NCBI GenBank assembly: GCA_910584545.1
Contig: CAJUBC010000082.1
Span: 1-5,019 of the forward strand
DNA from: an uncultured Muribaculaceae bacterium
GTDB taxonomy: Bacteria > Bacteroidota > Bacteroidia > Bacteroidales > Muribaculaceae
Length of the DNA: 5,019 nucleotides
Direction of reading: 5' to 3'
Part shown: positions 1 through 5,019 of the stretch, one piece after another
How positions within the stretch are numbered: the first letter of the stretch is position 1
Layout of the letters: every line of letters starts with the position of its first letter
The notes under the pieces: model-generated
Told to the model about the DNA's origin: nothing
Database searches by the model: none
What the model saw: only the letters and a program-made list of their open reading frames with translations
Made by a program: the position numbers and the translations under genes

Positions 1-44
1 GTAGCCGATGCTGCTATATCTTGCACCTGCAAGGTGTACTTCAG

Positions 45-1409
45 CTAATGCTTACGCAGTTCGTCGGGGACAAAGGAATAGTTCAGCTTCTCGACCTCGG
101 CTGTAAGAGTCTGTGGCAGAAGCCGGGCATAGACTTTCTCTGTGATGTCGGTGGAGCTGTGCCCGAGCAATCGACTGACGACAGTCATGGTCAGGCCGTC
201 GTTGATGGCAAGAACCGCGAATGTATGCCGGGCAGTATGAAAAGACAAGGGGAAGGGGAATCCCAGTTTTTCACCGACGACATGCAACGATTGATTCACG
301 CATTTTGTGGCGGAGTTGCGGGCCCGGTAAAGCGAATCGGCATCGTTGAGGCTCAGATCGTCTTTCACCAGATCGAACACGTATTTCTTCCGGCGTCCCA
401 TTGCCTGCCATTTGTACAGGATACGCAATGCCGGAGCAGTCAAAGGTATCTTGTGCCGCTTGCTTGTCTTGATAAGCACCTTGCTCAGTTCCTTTTTCTC
501 AAAGTCGATATGACTCCATTGCAGGGTCATGACATCGACAATCCGCAAGCCACAGGCATGAAAGGCAAAGAGGAACATCTCGATAAATTCTTTGCGGCGT
601 GGCTCTTTGTCCTTATTGTAGAACTCCACAAGTTGAGAAAGTTGTTCTTTACTGAGATTATGGCCGTCAAATTCTTTCTCGCCCTCGGCTTCAAGGGAGG
701 CTTTCTCCTGAATACGCATATCCTGTAACATGGCATTAATCTCCTGGTCAATCAATCCCATCTTACATGCTGCCTCGCAACCTTTCAGAATCGGTGTCAG
801 CGAATGGTTGATCGTGGCATCGGAATTATTTTTGAAATCACGCCTCCACTTGATATACTTGTCTATGATTTCTGTTGAAACCTCTCCTATATATAAACCG
901 TCCGGCTTATAAGTTCCGTTGTTGGTGGCTTTCAGGAATTGCCGGAAGATATTCATTCCGCTCTGGCCATTCTTGTATCGGCTATAACCAATCTTGTTGC
1001 GGCTATACTCTGAGGCGAGGCGTTTCAAGACAAATTCCACGAAATCCTCTCCCTTGTCTTTCCGAGTTATCGGTTTGTCATCGAGAAAAGAGGATATGAC
1101 ATCTTCGTTGACCTGTCCGGGAAACTTCTGGTTATACTCGTTAAGCCCGGCATCAACCTTGTTCACTTTCGCCAGCAGCAGATTGTTGAATCTCGCGCTG
1201 TAAGGCATCGATGCGCGAATCTCGCCCCTGCCGTTATTGCCGTTCGGATTCCAGTCGGCAACGGTGACAGAAATATTCATGTTGCGGCGCAATGTCCTGC
1301 CGCCGAAGATATAGATGATTTCGATCGGATATGCTTTCCCCTTATCGTAATTCTTAGGATAACGAAGCCGGAAACGCCCCAAGGGGAACGGTCTCTTTTG
1401 TCTGCCCAT
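45..1409 (-). CDS. Tyrosine recombinase / site-specific integrase, 454 aa
   Basis: This is a phage/ICE-type tyrosine recombinase, which cuts and rejoins DNA through a 3'-phosphotyrosine to integrate or excise a mobile element. The three expected parts are visible. Residues about 10-100 look like an N-terminal arm-site-binding domain (basic start, then a beta-rich stretch ending near ADWNP). Residues about 120-235 form the helical SAM-like core-binding domain. Residues about 250-435 form the catalytic domain. The catalytic set is complete: R289 in ACGLR, a hairpin lysine in KTSKRHKIPL (314-323, probably K314), H391 and R394 in HTARH, H417 in LLGHSS and nucleophile Y427 in EKVYARL. The ATG at 1409 has no Shine-Dalgarno, as is usual in Bacteroidetes. 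The gene reads away from the chromosomal genes on its right. It is AT-richer over much of its length (one sampled 60-base line has 25 G/C), which suggests horizontal origin. An invertase-type role cannot be excluded, but the arm domain favours an integrase. Confidence 0.95.
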   Translation of the reverse strand: MGRQKRPFPLGRFRLRYPKNYDKGKAYPIEIIYIFGGRTLRRNMNISVTVADWNPNGNNGRGEIRASMPYSARFNNLLLAKVNKVDAGLNEYNQKFPGQVNEDVISSFLDDKPITRKDKGEDFVEFVLKRLASEYSRNKIGYSRYKNGQSGMNIFRQFLKATNNGTYKPDGLYIGEVSTEIIDKYIKWRRDFKNNSDATINHSLTPILKGCEAACKMGLIDQEINAMLQDMRIQEKASLEAEGEKEFDGHNLSKEQLSQLVEFYNKDKEPRRKEFIEMFLFAFHACGLRIVDVMTLQWSHIDFEKKELSKVLIKTSKRHKIPLTAPALRILYKWQAMGRRKKYVFDLVKDDLSLNDADSLYRARNSATKCVNQSLHVVGEKLGFPFPLSFHTARHTFAVLAINDGLTMTVVSRLLGHSSTDITEKVYARLLPQTLTAEVEKLNYSFVPDELRKH

Positions 1410-1450
1410 AATCTTTTGCTTTTAATACTCACCAAGGTTGGAATATGGTG

Positions 1451-1482
1451 CGAATTTACTAAAATATAGGCAAGTTAACAAA
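1451..1482 (-). promoter_or_regulatory. Candidate integrase promoter (Bacteroidetes type)
   Basis: On the minus strand, TTTG (1482-1479) is followed after 20 bases by TAAATTCG (1458-1451). This matches the Bacteroidetes primary sigma consensus, TTTG at -33 and TAnnTTTG at -7, with one mismatch in the -7 box. Transcription would start a few bases downstream, giving a leader of roughly 35-40 bases before the integrase ATG. The spacing and position are good, but the region is AT-rich and chance matches are possible. Confidence 0.5.
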
Positions 1483-1513
1483 TTTCAGACGAGCTAAGTG
1501 CTTGAAAATAGAG

Positions 1514-1564
1514 AAGTTTATTTTGCAACGAAAGAACATAAAAAGCGGTTGGTAAGTTTATTTT
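1514..1564. repeat. 11-bp direct repeat, 40 bp apart, beside the integrase
   Basis: AAGTTTATTTT occurs at 1514-1524 and again at 1554-1564. If the match is extended through the next five bases (gcAAC versus atAAC), 14 of 16 positions agree. The second copy covers the inner left arm and most of the spacer of the perfect palindrome at 1546-1579. Directly repeated short motifs next to an integrase gene can be recombinase binding sites or att remnants, but AT-rich sequence also produces such repeats by chance. The repeat is seen directly; the function is not shown. Confidence 0.5.
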
Positions 1565-1579
1565 ATAACTTACCAACCG
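1540..1579 (-). terminator. Intrinsic terminator (13-bp stem, 8-nt loop, T tract)
   Basis: CGGTTGGTAAGTT at 1546-1558 and its exact complement AACTTACCAACCG at 1567-1579 form a perfect 13-bp stem around an 8-base loop. Read on the minus strand, the hairpin is followed by C and then five T (1544-1540), which is the form of a rho-independent terminator. It lies 46 bases past the stop of the DUF2795-like gene. It would end transcription of the adenosyltransferase/DUF2795 pair and shield the integrase from read-through. No comparable T run follows on the plus strand. The same 13-8-13 geometry is also that of a tyrosine-recombinase core site; see findings. Confidence 0.75.
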
Positions 1580-1624
1580 ATTATATTTCAATTATTTAAG
1601 CTCTAAAATCGAGCCATTATTTGC

Positions 1625-1846
1625 TTAATATTCGTCTTCGTTGAAGAAGAAGTCGTCTTTGCTGGGGTAGTCGGGCCAGATGTCTTCTATCGATTCGTAG
1701 GTCTCCCCTTCGTCTTCTATCTCCTGCAGGTTCTCTATCACTTCGAGCGGGCAGCCGCTGCGCTGCGCGAAGTCTATGAGCTCCTCTTTTGTCGCCGGCC
1801 AGGGCGCATCCTCAAGTTTTGAGGCAAGTTCCAGTGTCCAATACAT
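1625..1846 (-). CDS. Small acidic DUF2795-like protein, 73 aa
   Basis: This short gene encodes a very acidic protein with about 22 Asp/Glu in 73 residues. Residues 7-48 resemble the DUF2795 family: a helix (LASKLEDA), a W/YPATKEELI turn-helix, then a SGCPLEVIENLQEI helix. The C-terminal tail, about 48-73, is Asp/Glu/Phe-rich and probably unstructured. No catalytic or metal-binding motif, signal peptide or membrane segment is visible. The molecular function of this family is not known to me. It lies 90 bases after the adenosyltransferase on the same strand, with no clear promoter of its own in the gap, so co-transcription is likely. The ATG at 1846 has an A-rich leader and no Shine-Dalgarno. 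The family call rests on pattern memory; a profile search would settle it. Confidence 0.8.
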   Translation of the reverse strand: MYWTLELASKLEDAPWPATKEELIDFAQRSGCPLEVIENLQEIEDEGETYESIEDIWPDYPSKDDFFFNEDEY

Positions 1847-1895
1847 ATTGCTTTGTGTTTTTAGTTTATTGCATTTTTATAAGCATACGCTGTTC

Positions 1896-1923
1896 CATGG
1901 AGCATTCAGTTTCATGCTCCATG
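1896..1923. other. Intergenic hairpin between adenosyltransferase and DUF2795-like genes
   Basis: CATGGAGCAT (1896-1905) and ATGCTCCATG (1914-1923) are perfect 10-bp inverted repeats around an 8-base loop. The hairpin begins 14 bases after the adenosyltransferase stop on the minus strand. No T tract follows on either strand, so it is not a canonical intrinsic terminator. It may protect or define the 3' end of the adenosyltransferase message, attenuate expression of the downstream gene, or bind a protein. Confidence 0.5.
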
Positions 1924-1936
1924 TCTGAGCCTTATT

Positions 1937-2497
1937 TTATTTCTTCCATACTATTTCCTCCATACCCTGCATGAAGTTCAGATAGCGCGCCGCGATGAAG
2001 AGATAGTCGGACAGGCGGTTGACATACCGGATCACCGCCGGGTCGACGTATTCCGCCTCGGCCAGATCGAGAATGCGACGTTCGGCCCTGCGGCACACCA
2101 CTCTGCATACATGGGCTCTTGAAGCAGCCTCCGATCCGCCGGGAAGCACGAACGCACGGATTTTAGGTGTCTGCTCGTCAAGAGCGTCGATCCATCCCTC
2201 GAGTTGCTGTATCTTCTCGCCGCCAACAAGCGATGCACATGAGGTCTCCTCACCTGCCGGCACCGCCGTGGCGAGGTAACTGCCTATATTGAACAGCTCA
2301 TTCTGAACCTGACGCAGCTCCTCTCCAACCTCGGCGACACATGCCGGGTCTGAAATCAACAGCCCGAGATTCGACGACAGTTCGTCGAGCGTGCCGTAAG
2401 CCTCGAGCCGGAGACTGTTTTTCTTCACCCTCTCGCCACCTACAAGCGAAGTGGTGCCGCAGTCACCGGTGCGTGTGTATAGATTGCTTTTTCCCAT
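1937..2497 (-). CDS. pduO: ATP:cob(I)alamin adenosyltransferase, PduO type, 186 aa
   Basis: This cytoplasmic enzyme transfers the adenosyl group of ATP to cob(I)alamin or cob(I)yrinic acid a,c-diamide to make adenosylcobalamin. In gut Bacteroidales that cofactor chiefly serves methylmalonyl-CoA mutase in propionate formation. The PduO-family signatures appear in order: YTRTGDCGTTSL (7-18, N-terminal ATP-binding loop), YGTLDELSS (34-42), LPGG (118-121), the helix RAHVCRVVCRRAER (127-140) and YVNRLSDYLFIAAR (158-171). The length is normal for the family. I start at the ATG at 2497 because the family begins just before the TRTGD loop. The frame stays open to an ATG at 2596, but those extra 33 residues are low-complexity and would run across the dnaX promoter. 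The gene diverges from dnaX and is followed by the DUF2795-like gene. No cobalamin riboswitch and no convincing promoter was seen upstream. The symbol denotes the family, not a propanediol operon. Confidence 0.95.
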   Translation of the reverse strand: MGKSNLYTRTGDCGTTSLVGGERVKKNSLRLEAYGTLDELSSNLGLLISDPACVAEVGEELRQVQNELFNIGSYLATAVPAGEETSCASLVGGEKIQQLEGWIDALDEQTPKIRAFVLPGGSEAASRAHVCRVVCRRAERRILDLAEAEYVDPAVIRYVNRLSDYLFIAARYLNFMQGMEEIVWKK

Positions 2498-2537
2498 AGC
2501 TTTCTTTTTTCTTTGTAACGCTATTGGCGAATTATTG

Positions 2538-2567
2538 TTGTGATTTGACATTTTTTTGTTAAATTTG
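2538..2567 (+). promoter_or_regulatory. Candidate dnaX promoter (Bacteroidetes type)
   Basis: TTG at 2538-2540 is followed after 19 bases by TAAATTTG at 2560-2567, an exact match to the Bacteroidetes -7 consensus TAnnTTTG with a correctly spaced -33 element. Transcription would begin around 2574, leaving a leader of about 58 bases before the dnaX ATG. The site lies in the divergent gap with the adenosyltransferase gene and would drive dnaX and the NudC-like gene behind it. Confidence 0.65.
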
Positions 2568-2631
2568 TGGTTTAGACACCCTCCTGCGCCATTCAAACCG
2601 CAGCCGAGGCCTATATCTTTCTATTGAAAAC

Positions 2632-4386
2632 ATGAGTGATTACATAGTCAGCGCAAGGAAATACCGTCCGGCCACGTTCCGGAGCGTAGTGGGCCAGAAG
2701 AACCTCACTTCCACGTTGAAGAACTCGATTGAGTCGGGCCGTCTGGCACAGGCTTACCTCTTCTGCGGTCCGCGAGGCGTGGGCAAGACATCCTGCGCGC
2801 GAATATTCGCCAAGACCATCAACTGCCTGTCGCCCGACGCAGAGGGGGAGGCCTGCGGACAGTGCGCGTCGTGCAAGGCCATCGAGATGGGCAATTCCTT
2901 CAATCTCGTGGAGCTCGACGCGGCGTCCAACAACTCGGTCGACGACATCCGTCAGGTAACAGAGCAGGTGAACATCCCGCCGCAGGTGGGCCGCTACCGC
3001 GTGTTCATCATCGACGAGGTTCACATGCTCAGTACACAGGCCTTCAACGCATTCCTCAAGACTCTCGAGGAGCCGCCGGCCTACGCCGTGTTCATCCTCG
3101 CCACCACCGAGAAGCACAAGGTGATACCTACGATCCTTAGTCGGTGCCAGATCTACGATTTCAAACGCATCACCATCGACGATATGGCGGAGCATCTCGC
3201 CTACGTGGCTAAGTGCGAGGGAATCGAAGCGGATCCGAAGGCCCTCGGCGTGATAGCTCGCAAAGCCGACGGAGCGATGCGCGACGCGCTCTCGATTTTC
3301 GACCAGGTGGCGGCGTCCACCCGCGGCCATCTCACCTATCAAGCCGTGACCGAAAACCTCAATGTGCTCGATTACGACTACTTCTTCCGCCTTGTCGACG
3401 CTTTCGCGGCCGGCGACGTGCCCGAGGCACTGCTTCTATATAAGGAAGTACGCGACAAAGGCTTCGACTCGCTCTTCTTCGCCAATAGCCTCGCCCAGCA
3501 TATCCGCGACCTGATGGTGGCAGCCGATGCCCGCACCGTGTCGCTGCTCGAGACCCCTGCCGACGTGAGCGAAAGGCTTGTGAAACAGGCCGGTGCGCTA
3601 CCGCTTCCCTGGTATTACAGCGCGATGAAGATACTTAACGAATGTGACTTCAACTACCGCACCGCCGGCAACAAACAGCTGCTCGTGGAGCTGACACTGA
3701 TCCGTCTCTGCCAGCTTCTCGCCCCGGCCACGCCCCCTTTTGACAACACCGACCGGAAGATTCCGCTGCGCGATCCGGCCGGGACAGCCCCCCGAAGCGC
3801 GGCGACAGCCCCGGCCGACACCACCCGCGAAGCGGCCGCTCCCTACGAACCGCAACCGACCGCAACTACCGCTATCCCCGAGGCTCCAGCAGCCGCTCCC
3901 GTTGCTCCGGCCACTCCCGCCGAACCGGAGCCACCCCACCAGTCCGCGGCCCAGAAAGGACGCCCCAGGACTTTCCGGCTCAGCGCAGCCAAACATACTC
4001 AGGACGTTTCCCAGGAGCAGAGCCGTGAACCATTCACCGACGCACAGTTCATCGAAGTCTGGAACAGGTATATCGCGGAAAATCCCGACCAGCATATCCT
4101 GACCAGCGCCATGCGCGAGGCGCGCCCGGTGCGCACCGGAGAGTTCGAGTTCAGCGTCATGGTGAAGCATCCAGCCGAGCAACAGGCGTTCGAGCTCTCC
4201 ACAACCCGCATCCTTGAGTTCCTGAGGCGCGAGCTACGCAATGAGCTGATCACCATCCGCGTGGAAATCAGCCCAGAGAGCGAGGCCGAGAAACCTCTGC
4301 CCCCGCAGGAACTCCTGAAGAAAGTGATAACCGACAATCCCGCGCTCGGCGAATTCCTGAGCAACATAGACGCCGAACTCGCCTGA
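2632..4386 (+). CDS. dnaX: DNA polymerase III subunit gamma/tau, 584 aa
   Basis: This is the ATPase of the clamp loader, which opens the beta sliding clamp, loads it on primed DNA and, as tau, links the replisome. The N-terminus (MSDYIVSARKYRP) is diagnostic. Domain I has Walker A GPRGVGKT (46-53), the zinc cysteines C65, C75, C78 and C81, Walker B IIDEVH (126-131), sensor 1 ATTE (157-160) and the SRC motif with the arginine finger (170-172). Sensor 2 GAMRDAL (214-220) lies in domain II, and about 230-362 is the oligomerisation domain III. Residues about 366-445 form a Pro/Ala/Thr-rich linker. About 464-584 is a C-terminal domain of the Bacteroidetes type, presumably for replisome contacts. 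Nothing is truncated. It has its own promoter candidate and runs into a NudC-like gene 19 bases downstream. A possible -1 frameshift site at residues 368-370 is described separately. Confidence 0.97.
   Translation: MSDYIVSARKYRPATFRSVVGQKNLTSTLKNSIESGRLAQAYLFCGPRGVGKTSCARIFAKTINCLSPDAEGEACGQCASCKAIEMGNSFNLVELDAASNNSVDDIRQVTEQVNIPPQVGRYRVFIIDEVHMLSTQAFNAFLKTLEEPPAYAVFILATTEKHKVIPTILSRCQIYDFKRITIDDMAEHLAYVAKCEGIEADPKALGVIARKADGAMRDALSIFDQVAASTRGHLTYQAVTENLNVLDYDYFFRLVDAFAAGDVPEALLLYKEVRDKGFDSLFFANSLAQHIRDLMVAADARTVSLLETPADVSERLVKQAGALPLPWYYSAMKILNECDFNYRTAGNKQLLVELTLIRLCQLLAPATPPFDNTDRKIPLRDPAGTAPRSAATAPADTTREAAAPYEPQPTATTAIPEAPAAAPVAPATPAEPEPPHQSAAQKGRPRTFRLSAAKHTQDVSQEQSREPFTDAQFIEVWNRYIAENPDQHILTSAMREARPVRTGEFEFSVMVKHPAEQQAFELSTTRILEFLRRELRNELITIRVEISPESEAEKPLPPQELLKKVITDNPALGEFLSNIDAELA
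3735..3743 (+). other. Possible -1 frameshift site in dnaX (C_CCT_TTT then TGA)
   Basis: In the dnaX reading frame, codons 368-370 read CCC CCT TTT, so bases 3735-3741 form the slippery pattern X_XXY_YYZ. A -1 slip re-pairs both tRNAs on CCC and TTT and places TGA (3741-3743) as the very next codon. The product would be a 370-residue protein ending at the border of domain III and the Pro/Ala linker, like the gamma form made by frameshifting in E. coli. A CCGGA/TCCGG stem (3753-3757 with 3774-3778) starts 11 bases downstream, and an 8-bp all-GC stem (3776-3783 with 3810-3817) lies further on; the two share bases and exclude each other. Chance is a real alternative, because the linker is C-rich. 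Confidence 0.3.
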
Positions 4387-4405
4387 CCCCGGACAACAAC
4401 CTGAC

Positions 4406-5019
4406 ATGAAAGGACTAAGAGAAAGATACAGCGAAATGACTCCGGCGCAATGGCACGACGCCGTGCGCGAGGCGGAGCTTGAGCATTTCCGCGCCACCCA
4501 CCGCTACTGCGGCCGCTGCGGCGCCCCTACCGAGCAGGCATCCGGAATCAGCGTGCGTTGCACGGGATGCGGAGAAGAAGTGTTCCCACGTCTCAACCCG
4601 GCCATAGTTGTGCTCGTGACCCGTGGAGAGGAAGCCCTCCTTGTCCATGCCCGCAATTTCTCGCGCCCGATGTATGCCCTTGTGGCCGGTTTTGTGGAGA
4701 CGGCAGAATCGCTCGAGGAATGCGTGGTCCGCGAGGTAATGGAAGAAACATCGCTGAGAATCCGCGACATACGATACTTCGGGAGCCAGTCGTGGCCCTT
4801 CCCCAGCCAGCTGATGATAGCTTTCACAGCAGAGTACGACTCCGGCGAACTCGACTTCGCCGACGGAGAGCTCACCTCCGGGGGATGGTTCCGCCGCGAA
4901 AATCCGCCCCTGCTACCCACTCCTCCATCCCTCTCGAGACAGCTTATCGACGCCTGGATCGAGGGTAACTACTCAGGTCTGCAAATGAGCGATGTCCGAT
5001 TCATGGATTACGTGCATTG
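4406..5019 (+). CDS. nudC: NudC-like NAD(H) pyrophosphatase, 3' end cut by window
   Basis: This gene encodes a zinc-ribbon plus Nudix hydrolase of the NudC type, which cleaves NAD(H) to NMN(H) and AMP; in E. coli NudC also removes NAD caps from RNA. Visible are the zinc cysteines C35, C38, C52 and C55, the Nudix box from G95 to L117 with REVMEE (109-114) as metal-binding core, and the NudC-specific SQSWPFP at 127-133 (SQPWPFP in E. coli). E155 probably matches the distal catalytic Glu. Two features are unusual. The last Gly of the Nudix box is Ser116. The roughly 100-residue N-terminal domain of E. coli NudC is absent, the protein beginning at the helix before the zinc ribbon. The start at 4406, 19 bases after the dnaX stop, leaves no room for that domain, and co-transcription with dnaX is likely. 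The window shows 204 codons without a stop. A broader Nudix substrate range is possible. Confidence 0.9.
   Translation, partial: MKGLRERYSEMTPAQWHDAVREAELEHFRATHRYCGRCGAPTEQASGISVRCTGCGEEVFPRLNPAIVVLVTRGEEALLVHARNFSRPMYALVAGFVETAESLEECVVREVMEETSLRIRDIRYFGSQSWPFPSQLMIAFTAEYDSGELDFADGELTSGGWFRRENPPLLPTPPSLSRQLIDAWIEGNYSGLQMSDVRFMDYVH

Noticed and set aside
20..36. Alternative small hairpins (CTTGCA/TGCAAG and CACCT/AGGTG) just past the integrase stop
   Set aside because: The stems are 5-6 bp with 2-3 base loops, with no T tract on the minus strand, so no terminator or att site can be supported at the window edge.
21..728. 235-codon plus-strand open frame antisense to the integrase
   Set aside because: It lies entirely opposite the recombinase, whose catalytic motifs are intact, and its translation shows no recognisable domain.
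1847..1936. Separate promoter for the DUF2795-like gene
   Set aside because: No TTTG/TAnnTTTG pair with proper spacing was found on the minus strand, only weak partial matches.
2498..2596. N-terminal extension of the adenosyltransferase to the ATG at 2596
   Set aside because: The extra 33 residues are low-complexity and outside the family, and would overlap the dnaX promoter; the start at 2497 fits the family exactly.
2498..2631. Cobalamin riboswitch or minus-strand promoter ahead of the adenosyltransferase
   Set aside because: The gap is only 134 bases and AT-rich, with no B12-box-like sequence and only poor -7 matches on the minus strand.
2611..3342. 243-codon minus-strand open frame opposite the start of dnaX
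   Set aside because: Long antisense frames are expected opposite GC-rich coding sequence; the translation has no family features while dnaX here is unmistakable.
3598..4182. 194-codon minus-strand frame and a plus-strand frame (3740-4102) over the dnaX linker
   Set aside because: Both are Gly/Ser/Arg- or Pro/Arg-rich shadows of the Pro/Ala/Thr linker composition.

Overview
The window looks like a Bacteroidales chromosome. The DnaX, the PduO-type adenosyltransferase and the small acidic DUF2795-type protein all have a Bacteroidetes character. Two promoter candidates fit the Bacteroidetes consensus (TTG/TTTG about 19-21 bases before TAnnTTTG), and starts are preceded by A-rich leaders rather than Shine-Dalgarno sequences. 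The housekeeping genes are GC-rich (a sampled 60-base line of dnaX has 39 G/C), which is high for Bacteroides and would suit Muribaculaceae or a similar GC-rich family. That family assignment is inference.

Layout. (1) 45-1409, minus strand: a full-length tyrosine recombinase with all catalytic residues, more AT-rich over much of its length than the genes to its right, and probably the edge of an integrated element extending left out of the window. (2) 1410-1624: an AT-rich gap with a candidate integrase promoter, an 11-base direct repeat 40 bases apart, and a perfect 13-8-13 palindrome. The palindrome is most simply the terminator of the genes to its right, but it also has the geometry of a tyrosine-recombinase core site. 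(3) 1625-2497, minus strand: an ATP:cob(I)alamin adenosyltransferase followed by a 73-residue DUF2795-like protein, with a hairpin between them, reading towards the palindrome. (4) 2498-2631: a divergent intergenic region with a good dnaX promoter candidate. (5) 2632-5019, plus strand: dnaX (clamp-loader gamma/tau) and, 19 bases later, a NudC-like NADH pyrophosphatase that runs off the right edge and lacks the usual N-terminal domain.

The right-hand genes are core metabolism and replication: B12 cofactor synthesis, replisome assembly and NAD(H)/nucleotide hydrolysis. No RNA gene, CRISPR array or insertion sequence was seen. The two observations most worth testing are an in-frame C_CCT_TTT heptamer in dnaX that is followed immediately by TGA in the -1 frame, exactly at the end of clamp-loader domain III, and the loxP-like architecture of the palindrome beside the integrase. 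Neither is proved by sequence alone.
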